The translations under genes and the position numbers were made by a program. The notes below the pieces were generated by a model, which did not search any database, was not told the origin of the DNA, and worked only from the letters and a program-made list of their open reading frames with translations. From contig JAKAMT010000009.1 in assembly GCA_021812705.1 (NCBI GenBank), positions 1 to 38,975 of the forward strand: a stretch of DNA of 38,975 nucleotides. Direction: 5' to 3'. The DNA is from Bacteroidota bacterium (GTDB taxonomy: Bacteria; Bacteroidota; Ignavibacteria; Ignavibacteriales; Melioribacteraceae). Below are positions 6,959-15,877 of the stretch, in pieces; the first letter of the stretch is position 1, and the number at the start of each line of letters is the position of its first letter.

Positions 6959-8341
6959 CTATTTTTTTCTGGCTTTTAAAAGTTCAACAAATTTTTCGCC
7001 GAATTTCCAGATATCACCGGCGCCCAGTGTTATAACTATATCGCCCGGTTTGTAGATCTGATTCAGCAGTTCCGGTATTTTTGTTTTATCAGGTTCGTAG
7101 AAAACATTTTTATGGCCGAACTGTTTTGCCGTTTTTGTAATCAGTTCTCCGGTAATTCCTTCCATCGGTTTTTCTCTTGCGGGATACACATCCGTGCAGA
7201 TAAAAACATCGCTGTTCAAAAATGTTCTTCCGAATTCAGCATAAAAATCTTTTGTCCTTGAATACAAATGGGGCTGAAAAACCGCGACCAATCTTCTGTT
7301 CCATCCGCGGCGTATTCCGTCGAGTGTGACATTTATTTCAGTGGGATGATGACCGTAATCGTCAATCACCATTATATCTTCATCATATTTTGTTTCGAAG
7401 CGGCGGTAAACTCCCGCAAATTTTTCGAGCGCATTTTTTATAACCGCGAAATCCACTCCCATCTCTTTAGCAATTGTTACTGCTACCAGAGCGTTTTTCA
7501 CGTTGTGTATTCCGGGAATATTGATCTTTATTCTTCCAAGTTCCTTTCCGAGATATATCACGGAAAATTCCGAATGCCGCTCCGAATGCGTGATATTGGA
7601 GGCGCGTATATCTGCCTGAGGTGTAATTCCGTAAGTGAAAATTTTCTTATTGATCTGTGGAATAATATCCTGAAGCGCCGGTTCGTCCAGGCATAAAACC
7701 ACAAATCCGAAGAAAGGAACTTTATTTGCGAATTCAATGAAAGCAGATTTTATATCGTCCAAATCTTTGTAAGTATCAAGATGTTCCCGTTCCAAAGTTG
7801 TAATGGCTGCTATGGTTGGAGTCAGTTTCAAAAATGTTCTGTCGAATTCATCGGCTTCAACAACAATATATTCGCCTTTTCCGAGGCGGGCGTTTGTGCC
7901 CCCCAGAGAGCTCAATTTTCCTCCTACAATAATTGTAGGATCAATCCCCGCTTCGGTCAAAACTAATCCTACCATCGAAGTGGTTGTGGTTTTTCCGTGA
8001 GTGCCTGCGATGCCGATTCCGTATTTCATTCTCATGCATTCGGCAAGCATTTCCGATCTTTTGATTACCGGAATTTTTCTTGCAACCGCTTCTTTCACTT
8101 CGGGATTATCCAGGACCACTGCAGATGAATAAACAACCACATCCGCTTCTTTCAGATTATCCGGCGAATGGCCCTCATAAACTTTAATGCCGAGGCTTTC
8201 GAGACGGTCTGTCACTTCAGATTTATTCAGATCCGATCCCGAAATTATAAATCCCTGATTCAGAAGAATTTCAGCTATGCCGCTCATTCCAATTCCGCCG
8301 ATTCCAACGAAGTGTATATTCTTTACTGTTTTCATCATCAT
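6959..8341 (-). CDS. murC: UDP-N-acetylmuramate--L-alanine ligase MurC
   Basis: Cytoplasmic ATP-dependent ligase adding the first amino acid, L-Ala, to UDP-MurNAc. The product begins with the Rossmann motif HFVGIGGIGMSGIAEIL and contains the ATP loop GIAGTHGKTTTTSMV and the Mur-ligase segment MVIDDYGHHPTEI. I choose ATG at 8341 (460 residues) because GAGG lies 9 nt upstream. The frame can be extended five codons to a TTG at 8356, which would overlap murG by 4 nt; two further ATGs follow directly (8338, 8335). The order murG-murC-ftsQ is canonical. No murB or ddl is found here, so those steps are encoded elsewhere. Confidence 0.96.
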   Translation of the reverse strand: MMMKTVKNIHFVGIGGIGMSGIAEILLNQGFIISGSDLNKSEVTDRLESLGIKVYEGHSPDNLKEADVVVYSSAVVLDNPEVKEAVARKIPVIKRSEMLAECMRMKYGIGIAGTHGKTTTTSMVGLVLTEAGIDPTIIVGGKLSSLGGTNARLGKGEYIVVEADEFDRTFLKLTPTIAAITTLEREHLDTYKDLDDIKSAFIEFANKVPFFGFVVLCLDEPALQDIIPQINKKIFTYGITPQADIRASNITHSERHSEFSVIYLGKELGRIKINIPGIHNVKNALVAVTIAKEMGVDFAVIKNALEKFAGVYRRFETKYDEDIMVIDDYGHHPTEINVTLDGIRRGWNRRLVAVFQPHLYSRTKDFYAEFGRTFLNSDVFICTDVYPAREKPMEGITGELITKTAKQFGHKNVFYEPDKTKIPELLNQIYKPGDIVITLGAGDIWKFGEKFVELLKARKK

Positions 8342-8352
8342 GGCATTAATCC

Positions 8353-9453
8353 TCAAATAATTTCCGCTAGGCGGATAGCTCTTGCCGCAATCTCTTTAGC
8401 CGCATCCGGTTTAGCGAATGCAGTGATATTTTTTTTCATGTTTTCGCGGCGGACTTCATTCTTAAAAATTTCATTAATAACCGGAAGAAATTCGTCTTTC
8501 AGATTTTTGTCTTCTATCAATTCAGCGGCGCCCGCAATTTTTAACGCCTTCGCGTTCATAAACTGATGATTAGCGGCTACATTTGCAGACGGCACAAAAA
8601 CGGTCGGAAGGCCTAGCTGCGCTACTTCGGCGATAGTTGTAGCGCCGGAGCGGGCAAGAACGACTTCGCACGCTGAATACGCAGAGGACATATCATCAAT
8701 AAAGGGGAATATTTTCACGTCCGCGCTTTCCAAATTTTTATACGAATCGAAATAAAATTTTCCGGTCTGCCATAAAATTTGAACGCCGCTTTTTGAAAGC
8801 TCATTGATGTTTTGCGCAACAATTTCATTTATCGATTTTGCGCCGCCGCTTCCGCCAAGCACAAGCAAGACTTTTTTCGAAACATCGAGACTGAATTTTT
8901 TCTTCGCATCATTTTTATCTTTCAGCCGAAGATCGATTCGCACTGGATTTCCGCTCAGGATCAACTTTGACTGATCGCGGAAATATTTTTTTGATTCTTC
9001 AAATGTTATATGGATTTCGTCCGCTTTTTTATCAAGCATTCTGTTTGTAACGCCCGGATAGCTGTTCTGCTCCAGAAGGATAATTTTAGATCCGAGCAGA
9101 GACGAAGCCCAGATTACCGGACCGGATACATACGCGCCGCTTCCGACAGCAACGCGTGGTTTATGTTTAATTACAATAGATAAAGACTGGAACGCTGCGA
9201 CTGCTAATTTCACCGGGAATAAAAGATTGCTCAGATTAATTTTGCGCGAGAATCCGCTTATCCAGATCGGTTTGAAATTGAATCCGTATTCCGGAACGAC
9301 TCTTTCTTCAATTTTATTTTTAGCGCCGACGAATAAAATTTTAGCATCCGGCTTTTGAGCGCGAATTGCCTGCGCGACTGCGAGAGCGGGATACAAATGT
9401 CCGCCTGTTCCGCCGCCGGCAAATATGAAACGATATGGAGTATTCGCTTTCAT
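8353..9453 (-). CDS. murG: UDP-GlcNAc:lipid I N-acetylglucosaminyltransferase MurG
   Basis: Membrane-associated GT-B glycosyltransferase converting lipid I into lipid II. I start at ATG 9453 (366 residues), directly before the conserved RFIFAGGGTGGHLYPALAVA. The open frame extends 53 codons further upstream, but that part only mirrors the ftsW coding sequence and is not protein-like. Other family features are GSGAYVSGPVIWAS, VLGGSGGAKSINEI and the donor-binding ARSGATTIAEVAQLGLP. The ATG overlaps the ftsW stop by one base (TGATG). Confidence 0.97.
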   Translation of the reverse strand: MKANTPYRFIFAGGGTGGHLYPALAVAQAIRAQKPDAKILFVGAKNKIEERVVPEYGFNFKPIWISGFSRKINLSNLLFPVKLAVAAFQSLSIVIKHKPRVAVGSGAYVSGPVIWASSLLGSKIILLEQNSYPGVTNRMLDKKADEIHITFEESKKYFRDQSKLILSGNPVRIDLRLKDKNDAKKKFSLDVSKKVLLVLGGSGGAKSINEIVAQNINELSKSGVQILWQTGKFYFDSYKNLESADVKIFPFIDDMSSAYSACEVVLARSGATTIAEVAQLGLPTVFVPSANVAANHQFMNAKALKIAGAAELIEDKNLKDEFLPVINEIFKNEVRRENMKKNITAFAKPDAAKEIAARAIRLAEII

Positions 9454-10562
9454 CAAACCTGTGCTATTTTTAATTCCGATGTTTTTACTGTTTGTCTTCC
9501 CACGTTCACTATTATTCCGATAGATACGGCAAAGATTATAATTGATGTTCCGCCAAAACTTATGAAGGGAAGCGTTATTCCTGTTGTAGGTATTAGTCCG
9601 GTAACAACGCAAGCGTTAATGAATGCGCTTGTGATTATATTAAGTCCGAGACCAAGAACAAGAAGTTGTCCAAATTTATCCTGCGCTTTTTTGGCAATAA
9701 CGAGGCATGTGGCGAATAAGACCAGGAATAAGAAAAGGACAAGAACGGTTCCTAGAAATCCAAGTTCCTCGCCGAGAATTGAGAAGATAAAATCTCCGTA
9801 AGATTCGGGCAAGAAGAGATCGCTCTGACGGCTGTGACCCAAACCTATACCGAACACTCCGCCGCTGCCGAGAGCTATCTTTGCCTGTTTTACCTGAATG
9901 TTTATGTCGCTGCCTGTAATGAGGCTGTTTGCAAATGTTAAAACTCTTTCTCTCGAATGACGCAGAAGCATCATCACCAATCCGATAGCGGCACCGGCAG
10001 GAACAATTATTGCGGCAATATGTTTCATTTTAGCGCCGGCCACAAAGAGAAGCGCAAATGAAGTTGTCGCTATTATTATACTTGTGCTTACATTCGGCTG
10101 AATTATGACTAACCCGCTCACAATTCCGATCCAGATAAGAGGGAATATGAATCCCTCTTTGAATTTTTTCAGATCGTCACCCATCCGCTCTATCATCATC
10201 GCGATGTGCATGATGAGAATTATCTTAGCTGCTTCAGAAGGCTGAAACTGAATAAAACCGAAGTCGATCCATCTTTGAGCGCCTTTCACTTTTGCGCCGA
10301 GTATAAATGTGAGAATCAAAAATCCGATGATGATGTACAACAACTTTTTGGAATGCGTTCTATATTTATCGTAAGGAATGTAGGAGCAGATGATCATCAT
10401 AATAAGCGCCGCAACTACTTTCCACAAATGACTTTTGAATAAAAAGTAGAGATTGTTGAATTTGGACATGCTGTATGTTCCGCTGGCGGTAAGAACCATA
10501 ATAGCGCCGAGCGCAATCATCGCTACAACCAAAGTGATCAATATTTTAACAAGAGTATTCAT
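9453..10562 (-). CDS. ftsW: SEDS peptidoglycan glycosyltransferase FtsW
   Basis: Polytopic SEDS-family enzyme that polymerises septal glycan from lipid II in partnership with the class B PBP encoded upstream. The 369 residues form about ten hydrophobic segments. Family signatures include the KGAQRWIDFGFIQFQPSE loop, FGIGLGHSRQSDLFLPES, then YGDFIFSILGEELGFLG, and near the C-terminus GITLPFISFGGTS. Start and stop overlap the flanking genes by one base each (TAATG with murD, TGATG with murG). FtsW rather than RodA is chosen from its place in the dcw cluster. Confidence 0.96.
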   Translation of the reverse strand: MNTLVKILITLVVAMIALGAIMVLTASGTYSMSKFNNLYFLFKSHLWKVVAALIMMIICSYIPYDKYRTHSKKLLYIIIGFLILTFILGAKVKGAQRWIDFGFIQFQPSEAAKIILIMHIAMMIERMGDDLKKFKEGFIFPLIWIGIVSGLVIIQPNVSTSIIIATTSFALLFVAGAKMKHIAAIIVPAGAAIGLVMMLLRHSRERVLTFANSLITGSDINIQVKQAKIALGSGGVFGIGLGHSRQSDLFLPESYGDFIFSILGEELGFLGTVLVLFLFLVLFATCLVIAKKAQDKFGQLLVLGLGLNIITSAFINACVVTGLIPTTGITLPFISFGGTSIIIFAVSIGIIVNVGRQTVKTSELKIAQV

Positions 10563-11911
10563 TATAAAAGATCATTCACTGTTTGTTTAAAAACTTCCCC
10601 TCTGTGCTCATAATTATCAAACATGTCGAAACTTGCGCACGCTGGTGACAGAAGAAGAACAGAACCTGCTTTGGCTTCAATTCTCGCCGCGGCAATCGCT
10701 GCTTCGAGCGAGTCTTTTTTCTCCGTAGCAACCATTGAATGGAAATAATCGTAAACTTTTTGAGCCGATACGCCGATAGCATATATTTTCTTTACATGCT
10801 CCTGAACTAAATTCCGTATATCATCGTAGTTGTTTCCTTTATCCTTGCCGCCGAGTATCAGATAAACCGGTTTTGAAAAACTTTTAAGCGCAACAATCAC
10901 CGAATCCACATTTGTGGCTTTTGAATCGTTGTAGTATTCAACGCCGTCCAATTCGCGCACGAATTCGATTCTATGCTCAACTCCCTTAAATGATGAAAGG
11001 GCGTTTTTGATTTTCTGGTTTGGCACGCCAATTAATTTGGCAACTGCGACTACCGGAAGTGCGTTTGCGATGTTGTGATCACCTTTAATGAAAAGATCAC
11101 CGCCTGAACAAATTTCTTCTTCGGCACCGTTAAGAGAGAAGAAGATCTTGCCTTCTTTATAAAAAGCACCGGCTGGTAATTTGCTTTTCAGCGAGAAGGC
11201 AAGAAGAGAAACTTTTTCGTTCTTAATAAACGGCTTTATGTTTGAATCATCGGCATTATATATGAAGTAATCATTTTTGTCCTGATTTTTCAGAACATTC
11301 ATTTTTGAGTTTATATATTCTCCGAAATTATTATGATACCGGTCGAGGTGATCGGGAGTGATATTGAGGATCATCGAAAAAGCCGGTTTGAATGCATTTG
11401 TAAAATCAAGTTGAAAACTGGAAGTTTCGAGCGCAACAAATTCCTTTTCTTTTACATCCGGAACAATCTCCGAGAAAGCTTTACCTATATTTCCGGCTGC
11501 GTAACATTTTAATCCGCTACTGTTCAAAAGATGATTCATTAATGCAGTCGTCGTTGTTTTGCCGTTCGTTCCGGTTATTGATATTATTTTCCCTTTACAG
11601 AACCAGGATGCGAATTCAACTTCGCTTACTACTTTTATTTTTTTTGCGGCTGCTTTCTTCAAAATATCGGAATCAGTTGGAACGCCCGGACTAGTGATAA
11701 TAAAATCGCAGTCAAAAACAGATTCGGAATGGCCGCCGCATTCATACGCAATGCCTTCGGTTTTGAAAATTTCTATTGAATCGTGAAGCTTTTCTTTTGA
11801 GCTGCTGTCGCTGACAAACGGAATAGCGCCAAGTTTTTTTGCAAGGCGTGCAGCGCCAATACCGCTTCTGACAGCACCAATGACCGATATTTTTTTCCCG
11901 CTAATATCCAC
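10562..11911 (-). CDS. murD: UDP-N-acetylmuramoyl-L-alanine--D-glutamate ligase MurD
   Basis: Cytoplasmic ligase adding D-Glu to UDP-MurNAc-L-Ala. In 449 residues it shows the N-terminal Rossmann start (KISVIGAVRSGIGAARLAKK), the ATP loop SITGTNGKTTTTALMN, the NITPDHLDRY segment and the C-terminal GVEYYNDSKATNVDSVIVAL typical of MurD. The start is GTG at 11911, overlapping the mraY stop by one base (TAGTG). The GTG plus the weak SD suggests that initiation relies on ribosomes arriving from mraY. Confidence 0.97.
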   Translation of the reverse strand: MDISGKKISVIGAVRSGIGAARLAKKLGAIPFVSDSSSKEKLHDSIEIFKTEGIAYECGGHSESVFDCDFIITSPGVPTDSDILKKAAAKKIKVVSEVEFASWFCKGKIISITGTNGKTTTTALMNHLLNSSGLKCYAAGNIGKAFSEIVPDVKEKEFVALETSSFQLDFTNAFKPAFSMILNITPDHLDRYHNNFGEYINSKMNVLKNQDKNDYFIYNADDSNIKPFIKNEKVSLLAFSLKSKLPAGAFYKEGKIFFSLNGAEEEICSGGDLFIKGDHNIANALPVVAVAKLIGVPNQKIKNALSSFKGVEHRIEFVRELDGVEYYNDSKATNVDSVIVALKSFSKPVYLILGGKDKGNNYDDIRNLVQEHVKKIYAIGVSAQKVYDYFHSMVATEKKDSLEAAIAAARIEAKAGSVLLLSPACASFDMFDNYEHRGEVFKQTVNDLL

Positions 11912-13020
11912 TATCTTACCTTGAATGATGCAAGACTAATAATTGCCAAAATTATTGTGATTATATAAAAACGGATTACGATCTTAGGCTCTGCCCATTC
12001 CAATTGTTCAAAATGATGATGGATAGGAGCCATTTTAAATACTCTTCTTCCTTCGCCGTATTTCTTCTTTGTGTATTTGAAATAGAGCCGCTGAATAATC
12101 ACGGACACGGTTTCAATAAAAAATATTCCGCCGAGAATCGGAATAAGCAGATCTTTCTTGATCAGTATCATCATTACGCCGAAAGCACCGCCTAGAGCCA
12201 GCGATCCTGTATCTCCCATAAAAATCTGCGCCGGATAAAAATTGAACCATAAAAATCCGAGACCCGCGCCAATAAGCGCCGCAATAAATACTGTAAGTTC
12301 ACCGCTGCCGGGCAGATAAATGATGTTCAGATAATCCGCATAGATTACGTTTCCGCTGATGTAAGTGAGAATTGCCAATGCCAGCATTACAATAATGATT
12401 GTGCCGATTGCAAGCCCGTCTAAACCGTCGGTAAGATTCACAGCATTAGAGATTGCGGTTATTATGAATACTACCCACGGGATATATAAGTAAGAAAAAT
12501 CCCAATTAAGATTTTTGAAGAATGGCAGAGTAGTCTGCGTATTGAACTGAGCAAACTCAGGCAAATAATAAATTGAAGCTCCGACTACCAAACCGACAAA
12601 AATCTGTCCCATTAATTTGTAGCGGGCAATCAATCCTTTCGGAAGTTTTTTAACTACCTTTAAATAATCGTCCAAAAATCCTACTGCGCCTAAAAAGACT
12701 GTCCCGAAGAGAACGAGTAGTATATAGATACTTTTGATATCGCTCCACATTAATACCGGAATGACCACTGCGATTAAAATTATTAATCCTCCCATTGTTG
12801 GAGTGCCGGCTTTTTTAAGATGTGTTTGCGGTCCTTCTGATCTTATAGGTTGGTCTACCTGATCTTTTTTGAGACGGCGGATTATTTTAGGTCCGATATA
12901 AAATGAGAGTATAAGAGCCGTAATTGCCGACAGAGCTGACCGGAACGTGATATATCTAAACACGTCGAATCCGGGCGGATTAAAAACTTTATTTATGTAC
13001 TCAAATAGATAGTAGAACAT
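11911..13020 (-). CDS. mraY: Phospho-N-acetylmuramoyl-pentapeptide transferase MraY
   Basis: Integral membrane enzyme transferring phospho-MurNAc-pentapeptide to undecaprenyl phosphate to make lipid I. At 369 residues with about ten membrane spans, it contains the Mg-binding loops FLDDYLKV and NLTDGLDGLAIG, the IFMGDTGSLALGGAFG motif, and the histidine loop APIHHHFEQLEWAEPKI that marks MraY among polyprenyl-phosphate sugar transferases. The ATG (13020) overlaps the murF stop by one base. Confidence 0.98.
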   Translation of the reverse strand: MFYYLFEYINKVFNPPGFDVFRYITFRSALSAITALILSFYIGPKIIRRLKKDQVDQPIRSEGPQTHLKKAGTPTMGGLIILIAVVIPVLMWSDIKSIYILLVLFGTVFLGAVGFLDDYLKVVKKLPKGLIARYKLMGQIFVGLVVGASIYYLPEFAQFNTQTTLPFFKNLNWDFSYLYIPWVVFIITAISNAVNLTDGLDGLAIGTIIIVMLALAILTYISGNVIYADYLNIIYLPGSGELTVFIAALIGAGLGFLWFNFYPAQIFMGDTGSLALGGAFGVMMILIKKDLLIPILGGIFFIETVSVIIQRLYFKYTKKKYGEGRRVFKMAPIHHHFEQLEWAEPKIVIRFYIITIILAIISLASFKVR

Positions 13021-14411
13021 TATTCAAACCTTTTCTCCAAAATGTTTACAAATTCTTCCATCATCATTCCCCGCGATCCTTTTACAAGAATCACAGAATT
13101 CTCTATCTCTTCGTACTGCAGGTAAAGCGATAATGCTTCTCTCAGATAAAAATGGATCGATCTGACTTTTCTTTTTCTAAGCTCCGAATGAAGATGCTTC
13201 ATCATTTTTCCAACTGTGAGAACAGTTAAAATTTTATGATTGGAAGGGAACAGATCGGATAAATCCCTATGAATTTTGGGGGACTGTTTGCCGAGTTCGA
13301 ACAGGTCTCCAAGCACAAATAATTTTTTCGGAAAAAGAGTTATTCTACGGACTAATTCACCGGCGGCTATTACTGATGCCGGGCTTGCGTTATATGTGTC
13401 GTCGATAACAACTGCATTTTTAAACTTCTTAACTTCCAATCTTCCGTGCACCGGTTTGAATGATTTGACTCCTTTCAGTATCTGTTTTGGAGTCACACCT
13501 AAAGTCAGCGCCACTGCGCATGCCGCCAGAAAATTTTTGGCATTCGATTCGCCGTAGAGCGGAATTACTGCTGTAAAATTTTTCTTTTTGTAAGAGATGC
13601 GAATTTCAGTTTTGCCGTCGGAGTGAATTTTAAGCACTTTTCCTTTTACATCAGCTACGCCGTTGAATCCGTATGTGACCTTTTTCTCAAAACGTTTTGC
13701 GTATTTTTTAATTTCCGGGTCATCCATATTGAGAAATACAGTTCCGCCGCGTTTGTCTGTTTCACTGAAGAGCGCAGATTTCTCTTTATAAATCCCCTCT
13801 TTGCTCTTAAAAAATTCCAGATGCGCATCGCCTATATTGGTGATGAGAGAATAATCAGGTCTGGAAATTTTTGCCGAATAAGGAATTTCTCCGAAATGAT
13901 TTGTTCCCTGTTCCAGGACAAGCGCGCCGCATTTTTCATTCGCGCTTAATATGGTCAGCGGCACGCCTATATGATTGTTATTGTTCGCTTCCGTTTTAAC
14001 CACTTTAAATTTTTCGGCCAGCAAGGATGCAATCATCTCTTTCACAGTGGTTTTGCCGTTGCTTCCTGTTACCGATATTACGCTTGCCGGTAGTTTGTCT
14101 CTCCATGCAGAAGCGATTGAACCATATGCTTTAACCGTATCATCGACAGCAATGACGGGAATATCGAGGAAGCTGAATTTTTTCAACTTCCTCGAATCGA
14201 TAACTACTGCAGCCGCCCCTTTCTTATGAGCATCGAGTACAAAATTATGACCATCAAATTTTTCACCTTTGATGGCTACAAAGAGAGATCCACGTTTTAC
14301 TTTGCGGGAATCAATTTCGATTGAAGACACAGCCCGGAAAGAATCGGGATTAAAGATCACCGATCCGGGAATGTTGAATAAATCTTCTAATGTAATTCTC
14401 ACTTTGCCCAT
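13020..14411 (-). CDS. murF: UDP-N-acetylmuramoyl-tripeptide--D-alanyl-D-alanine ligase MurF
   Basis: Adds the D-Ala-D-Ala dipeptide to complete the cytoplasmic peptidoglycan precursor. The 463-residue protein has the N-terminal uracil-binding module (SSIEIDSRKVKRGSLFVAIK, then GEKFDGHNFV), the ATP loop SVTGSNGKTTVKEMI, the TEANNNNHIGVPLTIL stretch characteristic of MurF, and VIDDTYNASPASV in the C-terminal domain. The ATG at 14411 lies inside the last codons of murE (13-nt overlap), the largest overlap among the ligase genes here. Confidence 0.97.
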   Translation of the reverse strand: MGKVRITLEDLFNIPGSVIFNPDSFRAVSSIEIDSRKVKRGSLFVAIKGEKFDGHNFVLDAHKKGAAAVVIDSRKLKKFSFLDIPVIAVDDTVKAYGSIASAWRDKLPASVISVTGSNGKTTVKEMIASLLAEKFKVVKTEANNNNHIGVPLTILSANEKCGALVLEQGTNHFGEIPYSAKISRPDYSLITNIGDAHLEFFKSKEGIYKEKSALFSETDKRGGTVFLNMDDPEIKKYAKRFEKKVTYGFNGVADVKGKVLKIHSDGKTEIRISYKKKNFTAVIPLYGESNAKNFLAACAVALTLGVTPKQILKGVKSFKPVHGRLEVKKFKNAVVIDDTYNASPASVIAAGELVRRITLFPKKLFVLGDLFELGKQSPKIHRDLSDLFPSNHKILTVLTVGKMMKHLHSELRKRKVRSIHFYLREALSLYLQYEEIENSVILVKGSRGMMMEEFVNILEKRFE

Positions 14412-15877
14412 TCTATAAGATATTTTTCCGATATTTCTTTATCTGAAAAGTGTTTCCGAACACCGTTAATTTCCTGATAGTTTTCATGCCCTTTTCCAGC
14501 CACAAGAATCACAGCATCATCTTCGCTCTCAAATATTGCAGCGCGAATTGCATCTTCCCTGTTTTCGATCACCCGATAGTTATTCGTTTTAATCCCTTTT
14601 AAAATTTCATCTATAATGAAGAACGGATCTTCCGTTCTTGGATTATCAGAAGTAATGTATACCCTGTCGCTCATCGATGCGGCAATATCACCCATCACGG
14701 GTCTCTTGGTTCTGTCTCTGTCTCCGCCGCATCCGAATACGGTATAAACCGGTCTCTCATTACCTACAATATGACGCACAGCTAAAAGCGCCTGCTTAAG
14801 GGAATCGCTTGTATGTGAATAATCAACAATCACTCTTTTATTTTTTACAGGAATGATTTCAAATCTTCCCGGCACCTGCGGCGTATTTTTTATTCCTTCG
14901 GCTGCAGTTTCTGCATCGACGCCTTCGGCTACTGCCAAAGCAAATGCCGATGCGGCATTGAATGCATTGAAGTGTCCTACGAGTGTTGTACTGAGATGAA
15001 ATTCATGTCCAGAGTGAGTTAAATCAAAATTTGTTCCGTCGAGATCAAATTTGAGGTTGGTAATTGTGTAATCTGTTTTATCACTTGTACCGTATGAATA
15101 TTTTCTTCCGGCAGAATCTCTTACAATTTTTTCTCCGCTTTTATCTTCCGCATTGAATATTACTTTTCCGTTTGATCCGATGTTGTCAAAAAGAATTTTC
15201 TTTGAAGCGAAGTAATGATCGAAGGTTTTATGATAATCCATATGATCTGAGGTGATATTTGTGAAAATTGCACCGGCAAAATTCAGGTAATCCACTCTGT
15301 GCAGATCAAGAGCGTGAGAAGATACTTCCATAACGCAATGCGTGCATCCATCGCTTATCATTTGGGCAAGAAGAGAATTTATTTCATTCGACTGAGGAGT
15401 AGTAAGCATTGTCTTTACTTCTTTTTCTCCGATATAGTTAGCTATGGTTCCCAATAACCCTGTCTTGTATCCCGCCTGCTGAAAAACATTTTTCACATAG
15501 AAAGCAGTAGTAGTTTTTCCTTTTGTACCTGTAATGCCGTAAAGTTTCAGTTTCTTAGAAGGTTCGCCGTAAAAAACATTTGAAAATTCCGCTAAAGATT
15601 TTCTGCTCTCTTCCACCACGATTTTTACTGCGCCGGAATGAGCAAACAATTGATCCGGGACCGCCTTCGGATTCTGCATTACAACCGCTGAGACGCCCCT
15701 ATTCAATACTTCGGAAATAAAGTTATGCCCGTCTAATTTTTCACCTTTGATTGCAAAGAATATGGACCCGGCGGATGCATTCCGGGAATCGATAGTTATT
15801 CCGGAAACTTCCTTCTGTTCCGGATTTCCGATTACCTGAATCACTTTAACACTATTTAGCAATTTGCTAAGCTTCAT
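14399..15877 (-). CDS. murE: UDP-N-acetylmuramoyl-tripeptide synthetase MurE (meso-DAP type)
   Basis: Adds the third amino acid to UDP-MurNAc-L-Ala-D-Glu. The 492-residue protein has SGITIDSRNASAGSIFFAIK at the N-terminus, the ATP loop GITGTKGKTTTAFYV, and DNPRTEDP at residues 411-418. The DNPR motif is the established signature for meso-diaminopimelate recognition (lysine-adding enzymes differ there), so this organism's stem peptide very likely carries meso-DAP. The start overlaps the ftsI stop by one base (TGATG) and the stop lies 13 nt inside murF. Confidence 0.97.
   Translation of the reverse strand: MKLSKLLNSVKVIQVIGNPEQKEVSGITIDSRNASAGSIFFAIKGEKLDGHNFISEVLNRGVSAVVMQNPKAVPDQLFAHSGAVKIVVEESRKSLAEFSNVFYGEPSKKLKLYGITGTKGKTTTAFYVKNVFQQAGYKTGLLGTIANYIGEKEVKTMLTTPQSNEINSLLAQMISDGCTHCVMEVSSHALDLHRVDYLNFAGAIFTNITSDHMDYHKTFDHYFASKKILFDNIGSNGKVIFNAEDKSGEKIVRDSAGRKYSYGTSDKTDYTITNLKFDLDGTNFDLTHSGHEFHLSTTLVGHFNAFNAASAFALAVAEGVDAETAAEGIKNTPQVPGRFEIIPVKNKRVIVDYSHTSDSLKQALLAVRHIVGNERPVYTVFGCGGDRDRTKRPVMGDIAASMSDRVYITSDNPRTEDPFFIIDEILKGIKTNNYRVIENREDAIRAAIFESEDDAVILVAGKGHENYQEINGVRKHFSDKEISEKYLIEWAK

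Noticed and set aside
9453-9612. 53-codon N-terminal extension of murG
   Set aside because: It lies wholly inside ftsW in another frame, and the conserved MurG start follows directly after ATG 9453.
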